Below are positions 16,198 to 25,398 of a stretch of DNA of 64,000 bases, in pieces. Both the position numbers and the translations under genes were made by a program. Each line of letters opens with the position of its first letter. Within the stretch, counting starts at the first letter, position 1. The notes below the pieces were generated by a model. The model saw only the letters and a list, made by a program, of their open reading frames with translations. It made no database searches and had not been told where the DNA came from. Source of the stretch: Streptomyces uncialis (lineage in GTDB: Bacteria > Actinomycetota > Actinomycetes > Streptomycetales > Streptomycetaceae); contig NZ_LFBV01000003.1 of NCBI RefSeq assembly GCF_001905345.1, positions 612,985 to 676,984 on the forward strand, written 5' to 3'.

Positions 16198-17637
16198 ATG
16201 CCCGAAAAGAACGACACGCCCGCGCCCCGTACCGTCGCCCGGTCGCTCGCGGAACTGAACGGCGACCCGAACGCGATCCTCAAGGCGTACGCGGCCGCTG
16301 CCCCCTTCCGGGCCGCGACCGCCGAGGAACTGACGACCCCGGACAACCCGTACCGCCGCCCGGTCCGGCCGGACGACCTCGGCTGGCTGGACTACTCCAA
16401 GGTGCTCCCGGCCGATGAGCAACAGCTGCTCAGCGGGCTGCTGGGGCACCGGATGCTGCGCAACGCGTACGACGCGGAGCACGGTCTGCTGCCTCCCGAC
16501 GGGAACGCGGCCGCGCGGGCGGACGGGGCGGTCTTCCACGCGCCGGACACCCGGCTGCTCGCGGCGCTCGCCCGGCCCGTGCTCGAACACCATCTCTTCG
16601 GCTTCCTGGAGGAGGGCCGGGAGCCGCTCGCCGCGCCCACGGTGGACGCCGTCAAGGCCGGGGTGCGGGCGTACCGCGACGGGCTGCGCGACGAGCCGCC
16701 GACGGCGTTCGCCACCGCCACGAGCGTCAAGGACGCACACGGCGCGGGCGTGTATCTCCTGTTGCAGCTGGGCGCCTTCCTGCCCGCCGCGTACACCGCA
16801 GTGGCCCGGGGCGCCCTGGCCGAGACCGGGGCGGCGCATCCGGGGCTGCGCCCCTTCCTGCTGTCGGTGTGGCAGCGCTGGACCGAGGCCGCCGACGACT
16901 ACCGGGCGCTGTGGACCGGGGCGGGGCTGAGCCCGTCCGCCACCGCGCACTGGCAGTTCCTGCTGGGCTCCTCGCTGGCGCGGGGCAACCATCTGCTGGG
17001 GCTGGGGCTCGACGGCGGCAGGCCGGGCCGGCTGCTGGGCGCCCTCGCGCAGTTTTTGATCGAGCGGGAGACGACCGCGGCCCCGCTGGCCGCGACGCTG
17101 CGCGACACCCTGGGCCACGCTGTCCCGTACCCCCGCCCGCCCGCCGCGGGTACGGCCCTGGAGCCGGACGACCTGGTGGACCGGCTGCTGGGGCCGCTGC
17201 CCGGACTGTTCGGCGAGCCCTTCGTCGTCGCGTTCCACGAGGGGTTCACCGACGCCGTCCGCTACGCCCGTGCCTGGGACGCCGATCTGACGGCGCAGCT
17301 CGCCTGGGCGGACCGCGTGGACGACTTCAAGACGTACGCCGAGCGCATCCAGGACCATCTCACCACCGAGAACATCGAGGTCGACCTCGACACGTTCGTG
17401 GAGAGCCATGAGGAGACCTCGACGACCCATGTGCACGACGACCACCGGCTCGTGATGGTGGAGAGCGGTCAGATGCACTTCTGGCACAACGTCACCCACC
17501 GGATCGCGCTGTCCGAGGGCGACAAGCTGCTCATCCCCACCTCACGGCTGCACGGTTCCGTCGTGCTGTCGGGTACGTGCGTCTACCACCAGCCGATCAT
17601 CCCCGAGGACATGTTCCAGAAATTCACCACCGACTGA
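16198..17637 (+). CDS. SznF/GrbD-like cupin protein, putative N-N bond-forming enzyme
   Basis: A 479-residue protein. Residues about 400-470 form a cupin with likely iron ligands His411, His413 and His452. The spacing (2 and 39) equals that of the cupin iron ligands I recall for SznF (His407, His409, His448), the enzyme that makes the N-nitrosourea of streptozotocin; total length is also similar (SznF 471). The part before the cupin does not show SznF's diiron ligand pattern where it would align, so N-hydroxylation is probably left to the next protein. This two-protein arrangement resembles GrbD/GrbE in graminine (C-diazeniumdiolate) biosynthesis from arginine. First gene of the siderophore operon; the start follows GAAAGG. 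Homology to SznF/GrbD is by motif and context, not by a search. Confidence 0.72.
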   Translation: MPEKNDTPAPRTVARSLAELNGDPNAILKAYAAAAPFRAATAEELTTPDNPYRRPVRPDDLGWLDYSKVLPADEQQLLSGLLGHRMLRNAYDAEHGLLPPDGNAAARADGAVFHAPDTRLLAALARPVLEHHLFGFLEEGREPLAAPTVDAVKAGVRAYRDGLRDEPPTAFATATSVKDAHGAGVYLLLQLGAFLPAAYTAVARGALAETGAAHPGLRPFLLSVWQRWTEAADDYRALWTGAGLSPSATAHWQFLLGSSLARGNHLLGLGLDGGRPGRLLGALAQFLIERETTAAPLAATLRDTLGHAVPYPRPPAAGTALEPDDLVDRLLGPLPGLFGEPFVVAFHEGFTDAVRYARAWDADLTAQLAWADRVDDFKTYAERIQDHLTTENIEVDLDTFVESHEETSTTHVHDDHRLVMVESGQMHFWHNVTHRIALSEGDKLLIPTSRLHGSVVLSGTCVYHQPIIPEDMFQKFTTD

Positions 17638-17699
17638 GGGGAATTCGTCCTCCGCTGCTCGGCATCCGTGACGGGATTTGATCGGAGTATGAATTCGCC

Positions 17700-18725
17700 A
17701 TGCCCTCAAGCACCCCCGCGAACCATTCAGGAATGACGTCCGGAAACATCCGGGAGAGCGAGCCGGAGAACAAGTTTCAGCACGCACGCGATTCCTTGCT
17801 CGCCACGCTCCCCGAACTCACCATCGGTGAAATACCGCACTGGGGCCCGCGGAGCGCGGAAGGTCTGCTGTCGACCGTGGTCTCGCAGGAGCGGCCCTTC
17901 CCCTGCACCTTCGCGGTGGCCGCGGCACGCAAGAGGACCCTGCGGTTCGGCTTCGTCGACGGCGCCGGGGACCGCGGCGACTGGGCGGCGCTGCCCGATC
18001 TGCTGCGCCGCTATCTGGAGGGCTACCAGGCCCTCGGCAAGGACACCTCGTTCGTGGTGTTCTTCCGGCCCGAACCCGACGGTGCCGCGCTGCCGCTGGA
18101 CGGCTTCCGGCAGCGGTTCTGGGACGTGCTCGGCTATCTCGCGGACAAGGACAGCAGTCCGTGGCCCGCGGAGCTGCCGACCGACCCCGACGACCCGCTG
18201 TGGGAGTTCACCTTCGGCGGGGTGCCGATCTTCGTCGTCTGCAACACCCCGGCGCACGGGGAGCGGCGCAGCCGGCATGCCGCGGACTTCATGATCACGT
18301 TTCAGCCGCGCTGGGTGTTCGAGGGGCTGGAGGCCGACTCCCCCCGGGGCGCCGCGGCCCGCCGTACGATCCGGGCCCGGCTGCGGGCCTACGACACGGT
18401 GCCGCCCTCCCCCGCGCTCGGCAGCTACGGCGACACCGACAACCGCGAGTGGCGGCAGTACTTCCTTCCCGATGCCGACGACGGCCCGCCCGGGGCGTGG
18501 GAGCGCTGTCCCTTCCTGTCCGCGCGGACGCTTCCCGGGCCGGCCGCGCGGGCTCCCCGGCGGCCGGACACCCCGGACCATCAGGCCGTGCGCAACGACG
18601 CCGGCCGGTTCTCCGTATGGCCGTCCGGGCGGCGTCCGCCCGCGGGCTGGAGTGCCGTGGGACCGCCCGGGACCCGCGCGCAGTGCCTGGCCAGGGCCGC
18701 GGAACTGTGGGGGGAGCAGCGGTGA
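17700..18725 (+). CDS. YqcI/YcgG family (GntA/GrbE-like) heme N-hydroxylase fused to MbtH domain
   Basis: A 341-residue protein. Residues about 25-270 match the YqcI/YcgG family: QERPFPCTFAVAAARKRTLRFGF, ADFMITFQPRWVFE. Family members GntA and GrbE are reported to N-hydroxylate arginine or derivatives using heme. The last 52 residues read as an MbtH protein: N299, S305-V-W307-P308, P314-A-G316-W317, C329-L330 and W337 fit the NxExxxSLWP...PAGW...CL...W signature. MbtH proteins are chaperones/activators of adenylation domains and are normally separate or NRPS-fused. The stop overlaps the NRPS start by GTGA. The start is uncertain: no close ribosome binding site for 17700, and 17733 is possible. 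Confidence 0.78.
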   Translation: MPSSTPANHSGMTSGNIRESEPENKFQHARDSLLATLPELTIGEIPHWGPRSAEGLLSTVVSQERPFPCTFAVAAARKRTLRFGFVDGAGDRGDWAALPDLLRRYLEGYQALGKDTSFVVFFRPEPDGAALPLDGFRQRFWDVLGYLADKDSSPWPAELPTDPDDPLWEFTFGGVPIFVVCNTPAHGERRSRHAADFMITFQPRWVFEGLEADSPRGAAARRTIRARLRAYDTVPPSPALGSYGDTDNREWRQYFLPDADDGPPGAWERCPFLSARTLPGPAARAPRRPDTPDHQAVRNDAGRFSVWPSGRRPPAGWSAVGPPGTRAQCLARAAELWGEQR

Positions 18726-21700
18726 GCACCGACGACGAGCGGTACGCGCCCTTCCCGCTCACCGACACGCAGCGGGCGTATCTGCTGGGCCGGGGCGACA
18801 TGTTCGCGCTGGGCAATGTGTCCACCCACGCGTATTTCGAGTTCGACGGCGATCTGGATCCGGAGCGGTTCGCGACCGCCTGGCGGCTGCTGGTCGAACG
18901 GCACGACATGCTGCGGGCCGTGATGCTGCCGGACAGCATGGAGCAGCGGGTGCTGCCGGACGCGCCGCCCTTCGTGCCCGATGTGGTGGATCTGCGGCGG
19001 CTGTCCGTGGCGGCGCGCGAGGCGGAGCTGGCCGCGTTGCGTGAGCGGCTGTCGCACGAGGTGCGGCCCGCCGACCGGTGGCCGCTGTTCGGGGTGACCG
19101 TGGCGCGGCTGCGGGACGACCTGGTGCGGGTGTTCATCGGCTTCGACGGGCTGGTCTGCGACTTCGCGAGCTGGCATGTGCTGTCCGGGGAGCTGTCCCG
19201 CCTGTACACGGACCCCGGGGCCGTGCTGGAGCCGCTCAGCGGTTCGTTCCGTGAGTACGTGCTGGCGGAACGGGCGCTGCGTGACGGGGAGGAGTACCGG
19301 GAGGCGGAGGCGTACTGGCACAAGCGGATCGCGGAGCTGCCGCCGCCGCCCCGGCTGCCGCTGGCCGCCGACCCGGGACAGCTGGCGCGGTCGCGTTTCG
19401 TGCGGCGGGAGGCGGAGCTGCCTCGGGCGGACTGGGCGCGGCTCACCGCGCGGGCCAGGTCCGCGGGGCTGACCCCGTCGGCCCTGCTGCTCGCCGTGTT
19501 CGCGGAGGTGCTGGCGGCCTGGAGCGAGGAGGCCCGCTTCACGGTCAATGTGCCGCGGATGAACCGGCTTCCGCTGCTGGCGCGGGTGGAGCGACTGGTC
19601 GGGGAGTTCGCGTCGTTCTCGCTGGTCGAGGTCGACAACCGGGCGCGGGACACCTTCGAGGAGCGGGCGCTGCGTATCCAGCGGCGGTTGTGGGAGGACC
19701 TGAGCCATCATCAGGTGTCGGGCGCGTGGATGCTCCGGGAGCTGGCGCGGCTGCACAACAGCATGGACCGGGCACGGATGCCGGTGGTGCTGACCAGCAC
19801 GCTGGCCTGGGCCGACCCGGAGGGCACCGCCCTGGACCGGATCTGGACCCAGGTGCACGGGGTGTCGCAGACGCCTCAGGTCTTCCTCGATGTGCAGCTC
19901 GACGAGCGGCAGGGGCGGCTGGTCTACAACTGGGACTCGGTCGACGAGCTGTTCCCGGCGGGGATGCCGGAGGCCATGTTCGAGGCGTTCCGGGCGCTGC
20001 TGGAGCGGCTGGCGCACAGCCGGTGGCGCTCCACCGGGCTGGAGGTGCTGCCGCCGGACCAGCGTGCCCGGCGGGAGGCGGTCCGGGGCCGTCCGAGGGA
20101 GCTGCCCGCGGTCCCGGCGCACGCGGCGTTCCTGCGGCGTGCCGCCGAGGACCCGGGACGCACGGCGGTCGTGACGTCCGCCGGGGAGCTCGGGTACGGG
20201 CGGCTGGCGCGGCGGGCGGCGGGGGTCGCGAGCCTCCTCACGGACGGCGGCCGCGGGCCGGGGCCGGTGGTGGGGGTGCTGCTGGACAAGGGCCAGGAGC
20301 AGGTGGTCGCGGTGTACGGGGCGCTGCTGGCGGGCGCCGCGTATCTGCCGCTGGACCCGGCGATGCCCGAGGTACGGCGGCGGGCCGTGCTGGCGGACGC
20401 GGGGGTGGACACCGTGCTGGTCCGGGGCGGCGGACCGCACGGCGGGCTGCCCGAGGGGGTGCGGGCGGTCGCGGTCGACGGGGAGCTGCCGGACGTACCG
20501 GTGCCGGTGGTGGAGGAGTTGCCGCAGGGGCCCGGGGATCTGTTGTACGTGCTGTTCACGTCGGGTTCGACGGGCACGCCCAAGGGGGTGATGGTCGAGC
20601 ACGCGGGGATGGTCAACGCCCTGCGGGAGACGGAGGAGACCTTCGGGGTCGGGCCGGACGACACGGTGCTGGGGCTGACCGCGCTGCACCACGACATGTC
20701 GGCGTTCGACCTGTTCGGGGTGCTGGGCGCCGGGGGCACCCTGGTACTGCCCGATCCGGGCGCCGAGCGCGACCCGGCGCACTGGGCGGAGCTGCTGCGC
20801 CGGCACCGGGTCACCTTGTGGAACAGCGTCCCGGCGATGCTGGAGATGATGCTGGACGACCCCGGTGCGGCCGGGGCGCTGGCCTCGCTGCGGCTCGCGT
20901 TCACCGGAGGGGACTGGATTCCGCCGGAGTTGGTGCGGAGCCTCGCCGAACTGGCTCCGAACGCGCGGCTGGTGGGCGTCGGGGGTCCGTCGGAGACGAC
21001 GCTGTGGAACATCTGGCACCCGGTGGACGCGCTGGACCCGGCGGTGCCCGGGGTGCCGTACGGCAAGCCGATCGCCAACACCGCCTATCACCTGCTGGAC
21101 GAGCGGCTGCGGGACCGACCCGACGGGGTCACCGGGGAGATGTATGTGTCGGGGGTGGGGCTGGCCCGCGGCTACTGGCGGGACACCGAGCGCACCGCGG
21201 CGGCGTTCCTCGTCCATCCCGACACCGGTGAGCGGCTGTACCGCACCGGGGATCTGGGCCGGTATCTGCCGGACGGGGCCCTGGAGTTCGTGGGCCGGGC
21301 GGATCTCCAGCTGAAGGTACGCGGGCAGCGGATCGAGCCCGCCGAGGTCGAGGCGGCGCTGGCGCTGCACCCGGGGGTGGAGCGGGCGGTGGTCACCGGG
21401 GTACCGGCGGACGGCGGACGGCGCGGGTACAAGGCGCTGGCCGCCCATGTGCTGGGCTCCGGTGGCGGCCCCGATCCCCGGGAGCTGCGGGCGCGTCTGC
21501 GGGAGCGGCTGCCGGAGCACATGGTGCCGGCCGCGTTCCTGCGCGTCACGGCGTTCCCGCTGACCGCCAACGGCAAGGTCGACCGGGCGGCGCTGACCGA
21601 GGCGGCCGGACGGGCGGCGCGGCCACCGGCCGGGCCGCCGCAACCGGCCGGGGCGGCCGGCGGGCCGCTGGAGCTGCTGCTGGCCGAGGAGTGGTCGCGC

Positions 21701-21988
21701 GCGCTGGGTGTCGACGGGGTGGGGCCCGACGAGGACTTCTTCGCGCTGGGCGGCGACTCGCTGCTCGGCGCCCGCATCCTCACCCGGCTGCGCGGGATCT
21801 TCGCGGGCGAACGGCTCACCGCCCGGACCCTGTTCGAGACGCTGACGGTCACGGGTATGGCCGAGGCCCTGCGCGGCGCGGAGTCCGCGCCGGGCCGCCT
21901 CGACCTGGTCGCGCGGCTGCACCGGACGGTGTCCGCGCTGTCCCCGGAGCAGACGGCCGCCGCCCTCGACGAACTGGGGCGGTCATGA
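18722..21988 (+). CDS. Nonribosomal peptide synthetase, Cy-A-PCP
   Basis: A 1088-residue single-module NRPS. The N-terminal heterocyclization domain (to about 445) shows PLTDTQRAYLLGR and the DxxxxDxxS motif as D142-GLVC-D147-FA-S150, plus VSQTPQVFLD. The adenylation domain follows (LYVLFTSGSTGTPKG, YRTGDLGRYLPDG, NGKVDRAAL) and a carrier domain has its phosphopantetheine serine at 1013 (LGGDSL). Reading the pocket by eye gives D-M-F-N-F-G-V-L-W, related to but not equal to the cysteine code; Cys, Ser or Thr is expected because Cy domains need a beta-nucleophile. It should join carrier-bound salicylate to that residue and cyclise it to a hydroxyphenyl-thiazoline or -oxazoline, a metal ligand. 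Confidence 0.93.
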   Translation: MSTDDERYAPFPLTDTQRAYLLGRGDMFALGNVSTHAYFEFDGDLDPERFATAWRLLVERHDMLRAVMLPDSMEQRVLPDAPPFVPDVVDLRRLSVAAREAELAALRERLSHEVRPADRWPLFGVTVARLRDDLVRVFIGFDGLVCDFASWHVLSGELSRLYTDPGAVLEPLSGSFREYVLAERALRDGEEYREAEAYWHKRIAELPPPPRLPLAADPGQLARSRFVRREAELPRADWARLTARARSAGLTPSALLLAVFAEVLAAWSEEARFTVNVPRMNRLPLLARVERLVGEFASFSLVEVDNRARDTFEERALRIQRRLWEDLSHHQVSGAWMLRELARLHNSMDRARMPVVLTSTLAWADPEGTALDRIWTQVHGVSQTPQVFLDVQLDERQGRLVYNWDSVDELFPAGMPEAMFEAFRALLERLAHSRWRSTGLEVLPPDQRARREAVRGRPRELPAVPAHAAFLRRAAEDPGRTAVVTSAGELGYGRLARRAAGVASLLTDGGRGPGPVVGVLLDKGQEQVVAVYGALLAGAAYLPLDPAMPEVRRRAVLADAGVDTVLVRGGGPHGGLPEGVRAVAVDGELPDVPVPVVEELPQGPGDLLYVLFTSGSTGTPKGVMVEHAGMVNALRETEETFGVGPDDTVLGLTALHHDMSAFDLFGVLGAGGTLVLPDPGAERDPAHWAELLRRHRVTLWNSVPAMLEMMLDDPGAAGALASLRLAFTGGDWIPPELVRSLAELAPNARLVGVGGPSETTLWNIWHPVDALDPAVPGVPYGKPIANTAYHLLDERLRDRPDGVTGEMYVSGVGLARGYWRDTERTAAAFLVHPDTGERLYRTGDLGRYLPDGALEFVGRADLQLKVRGQRIEPAEVEAALALHPGVERAVVTGVPADGGRRGYKALAAHVLGSGGGPDPRELRARLRERLPEHMVPAAFLRVTAFPLTANGKVDRAALTEAAGRAARPPAGPPQPAGAAGGPLELLLAEEWSRALGVDGVGPDEDFFALGGDSLLGARILTRLRGIFAGERLTARTLFETLTVTGMAEALRGAESAPGRLDLVARLHRTVSALSPEQTAAALDELGRS

Positions 21989-24900
21989 CGGCATCGGGGC
22001 CCGGCGACGGGCGGACGGCACGGCGAGCGGGAGGACGGACGGACATGGGCGGACAGGACGGAGCCGGGGACGGTGGTCTCGGGCCGGAGCAGCAGCGGCT
22101 GATCCGGTTGCTGCTGGAGCGGGAGGGCGGCGCCCCGGCGGCGTCCGGCATCCCCCGGCGCGGCGACGACGGTCCGGCCGTGCTGTCGTCGGCGCAGTAC
22201 CGCATGTGGTTCCACCAGCACGCGCAGCCGGACAGCCCCGCGTACAACCTGGCGGTCGCCGCCGAGCTGACGGGGCCGCTGGACCCGGCGGCGCTGGAGG
22301 CCTCGTTCGCGGCGGTCGCGCGGCGGCACGAGGTGCTGCGCACGGTGTACCGGCCGGGGCCGGACGGCACCCCGCTCCAGCATGTCCTGGCGTCGGCGCC
22401 ACCGCCGTTCTCGGTGGTGGACGTCACCGCGGACGCGCTCGACGCGGCGGCGTCGGCGTACGCGGCGCGGCCCTTCGACCTGGCGGTGGCGACACCGCTG
22501 CGGCTGCGGCTGTACCGGCTCGCCCCGGAGCGTCATGTGCTGCTCGTGGTGCTCCATCACATCGCCTGCGACGATCTGAGCTGGGCCCCGCTGTTCGCCG
22601 GGGCCGCCGCGGGCTACCGGTCCGCGCTGCGCGGGGAGGCGCCGCCCGCACAGCCGCTGCCGGTGCAGTACGCGGACCACGCGGTCCATGAACAGCGCCG
22701 CGAGCACAGCGGTACGGCGTTCTGGCGCGAGCGGCTGACGCCCGTCCCGGTGCCCGCCGCGCCGATGCCGGATCTGCCGCGCCCGGCCCGGCCGGGACCG
22801 GCCGGGGCGCGGGTGACGCGTCCGCTGCCGGCCGCGCTGCACAAGGGGCTGGGCGCGCTGGCGAGGGCCGAGGCGGCGACCCCGTTCATGGTGGCGTTCG
22901 CCGGATATCTGGTGCTGCTGCACCGGTACACCGGGCAGAGCGATCTCGCGGTGTGCACCCCGGTCGTCGACAGGGAGGACCCCTCGCTGCGGGACCTCGT
23001 GGGGAACTTCGGCAACAGTCTGGTGCTGCGGGCGGAGGTGTCCGCCGACGACGACTTCCGGACGGTGCTGCGCCGGGTGAAGGCGGAGTGCCTGGCCGCG
23101 TACGCCCATCAGGACGTGCCGTTCGAGCGGGTGGTGGAGGCGGTCCGGCCGCAGCGCAGCGCGGGCCGCCATCCGCTGGCGGACACGATGTTCTCGCGCC
23201 GGGTGGCGGGTCTGGGCGCGCTGGAGCTGCCGGGTGTCGAGGTGCGGGAGCGGCAGGTCCACAACGGCACGGCCTGCTTCGACCTGGCGGTGGAGGCCGT
23301 CGACGACGGAAGCACCACCGTACTCGGTGCCACGTACCGCACCGAGTTGTACACCGGCACCACCGCCGGGGCGCTGCTCGCGCATCTGGAGACCCTGCTG
23401 GCCGGTGCGGTGGCGGACCCGGGGCGGCCCGTCGCGGAGCTGCCGTTCCTGCTCCCCGGGGAGCGGCACAAGGTCCTGGTGGAGTGGAACGACACCGACC
23501 GTCCGGAGCTGCTGGCGCCCGCGACCCTGCACGGTCTGGTCGAGGACCAGGTGCGCCGTTCACCGGACGCGCAGGCGCTGGTGGCCGACGGGGTGCGGTG
23601 GTCGTACGCGGAGCTGGACGCGGCGGCCGACCGGCTCGCGGCCCGGCTCGGCGCGCTGGGCGCCACGGCCGGGCGGCTGGTCGGTATCCATCTGGAGCGG
23701 TCGGCGGATCTGGTGGTGGGGCTGCTCGCGGTGCTCAAGTCGGGTGCGGCGTTCGTCCCGCTGGAGCCGTCGTGGCCGCCGCGCCGGGTCGAGGAGGTGG
23801 TGAGGAACGCGTCGCCGGTGGCCGTGCTGTCCCGGGACGCCGACGGCTGGGGTCCGGTGCCCGCGGTGGACCCGTCGGCGGAGCCCGGCGGCTCCGTCCC
23901 CCGGGGACCGGCCGCCACCGTCACCGCGGACGATCTGGCGTACGTCATCTACACCTCGGGCTCCACCGGGTCGCCGAAGGGCGCGATGCTGGGGCACCGG
24001 GGGATCTGCAACCGGCTGCCGTGGCAGGCGGAGCTGCTGGGGCTGGGGCCGGGTGACGCGGTGCTGCACAAGGCGCCGCTGGGCTTCGACATCTCCGTCA
24101 ACGAGATCTTCCTGCCGCTCGTCTGCGGGGCGCGGCTCGTGCTGGCGCCGCCCGGCGCGGACAAGGACCCGGACCGGCTGATCGGGCTGATCGCCGACGA
24201 GGGCGTCAGCTTCGTCTATGTGACGTCCACGATGCTCGACGCGATGCTGGTCCGGCCGGACACCGGGCGGGCCGCGCGGACGCTGCGTCATGTGTGGTGC
24301 GGCGGCGAGGTGCTGACCCCGGAGCTGTTCGACCGGTTCCGGACCCGGCTGCCCGACAGCACGATGTACCACGGCTACGGGCCCGCCGAGACCACCATCG
24401 GGGTCAGCTGCGAGGTGTACCGGGGGGCGGACGCCCGGACCGGGATCACCATCGGGCGGCCCAACCCGAATGTGCGGATGTATGTGCTGGCGCCCGGTCA
24501 GCGGCCCGTACCGCCCGGTGTCCCGGGGGAGATCCATGTGGGCGGGGTGCAGGTCGCCGAGGGCTATCTCGGTGATCCGCTGCGCACCGCGGACCGGTTC
24601 GTGCCCGATCCGTTCGGCGGCGTCCCCGGGGCTCGGCTGTACGCCACCGGGGACCTGGGCCGGTTCCGGCACGACGGGGTGATCGAGTTCCTGGGCCGCG
24701 CGGACCATCAGGTGAAGATCCGCGGCTACCGGATCGAGCTGGAAGAGGTGGAGTCGGTGCTCGGCCGCCATCCGGCGGTGCGCCAGGCGGTGGTCCTGGT
24801 CCGGGAGGACACCCCGGGCACCCAGCACCTGGCGGCGTACTGCCTGGCGGCACCGGACCGGCCCGCGCCCGGTGAGCAGGAGCTGCGGGTGTGGGCGGCG

Positions 24901-25398
24901 GAGCGGCTGCCGGAGTACGCGGTGCCGCACTCCGCGCAGGTGCTGGCCGAGTTGCCGCTGATGCCGTCGGGCAAGGCGGACCGGGCGGCGCTCGCCTCGC
25001 TGCCCGCGGCGGCCCCGGTCGTCGCGCCGTACGTCCGCCCCCGGGAGGGGCTGGAGCAGGCGGTGGCGGCGGTCTGGGCACGGGTGCTCGGGGTGCCGGA
25101 GGTCGGCGCCCGGGACAACTTCTTCGATCTGGGCGGGCATTCGCTGCTGACCCTGCGGGTGCAGGCCGCGCTGGAGGCGGAGCTGGGGCACCGGGTACGG
25201 GTGGTGGACCTGTTCTCCCGTCCGACGGTCGCCGATCTGGCGGCGCTGCTCGCCGCGGCCTCCGGTGACAGCGGGTCCGGCGGCGTGGACCGGGCGGTAC
25301 GGGAACGGGACGAGGAGCTGGCCCGCCGTCGGCGGGCGGCACGGTCAGCGGGGGCCGCACGCCGGACCCGCGCCAGGGAGGGACGGCCGGATGGCTGA
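21985..25398 (+). CDS. Nonribosomal peptide synthetase, C-A-PCP
   Basis: A 1137-residue single-module NRPS overlapping the previous gene by ATGA. Condensation domain (about 70-490): the catalytic motif reads H191-H192-IAC-D196-D197, with Asp in place of the usual final Gly. Adenylation domain (about 510-1000): AYVIYTSGSTGSPKG; pocket by eye D-I-N-Y-W-G-G-I-G. I recall this code for modules activating N5-formyl-N5-hydroxyornithine (for example the first CchH module). No ornithine hydroxylase or formyltransferase is present here, so a similar-shaped substrate made by the upstream SznF-like/YqcI pair, graminine, is plausible. Carrier serine is S1053 (LGGHSL). A basic, charged C-terminal tail may dock to the PKS. 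Confidence 0.92.
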   Translation: MTASGPGDGRTARRAGGRTDMGGQDGAGDGGLGPEQQRLIRLLLEREGGAPAASGIPRRGDDGPAVLSSAQYRMWFHQHAQPDSPAYNLAVAAELTGPLDPAALEASFAAVARRHEVLRTVYRPGPDGTPLQHVLASAPPPFSVVDVTADALDAAASAYAARPFDLAVATPLRLRLYRLAPERHVLLVVLHHIACDDLSWAPLFAGAAAGYRSALRGEAPPAQPLPVQYADHAVHEQRREHSGTAFWRERLTPVPVPAAPMPDLPRPARPGPAGARVTRPLPAALHKGLGALARAEAATPFMVAFAGYLVLLHRYTGQSDLAVCTPVVDREDPSLRDLVGNFGNSLVLRAEVSADDDFRTVLRRVKAECLAAYAHQDVPFERVVEAVRPQRSAGRHPLADTMFSRRVAGLGALELPGVEVRERQVHNGTACFDLAVEAVDDGSTTVLGATYRTELYTGTTAGALLAHLETLLAGAVADPGRPVAELPFLLPGERHKVLVEWNDTDRPELLAPATLHGLVEDQVRRSPDAQALVADGVRWSYAELDAAADRLAARLGALGATAGRLVGIHLERSADLVVGLLAVLKSGAAFVPLEPSWPPRRVEEVVRNASPVAVLSRDADGWGPVPAVDPSAEPGGSVPRGPAATVTADDLAYVIYTSGSTGSPKGAMLGHRGICNRLPWQAELLGLGPGDAVLHKAPLGFDISVNEIFLPLVCGARLVLAPPGADKDPDRLIGLIADEGVSFVYVTSTMLDAMLVRPDTGRAARTLRHVWCGGEVLTPELFDRFRTRLPDSTMYHGYGPAETTIGVSCEVYRGADARTGITIGRPNPNVRMYVLAPGQRPVPPGVPGEIHVGGVQVAEGYLGDPLRTADRFVPDPFGGVPGARLYATGDLGRFRHDGVIEFLGRADHQVKIRGYRIELEEVESVLGRHPAVRQAVVLVREDTPGTQHLAAYCLAAPDRPAPGEQELRVWAAERLPEYAVPHSAQVLAELPLMPSGKADRAALASLPAAAPVVAPYVRPREGLEQAVAAVWARVLGVPEVGARDNFFDLGGHSLLTLRVQAALEAELGHRVRVVDLFSRPTVADLAALLAAASGDSGSGGVDRAVRERDEELARRRRAARSAGAARRTRAREGRPDG

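Noticed and set aside
17689..17736. Fifteen-codon ORF just before the YqcI/YcgG gene
   Set aside because: It has a GGAG close upstream but no recognisable leader motif and overlaps the next gene in another frame; probably chance.
18581..21922. Minus-strand open frame of 1113 codons
   Set aside because: It is the antisense shadow of the Cy-A-PCP NRPS, full of Arg, Gln and His, with no domain signature.
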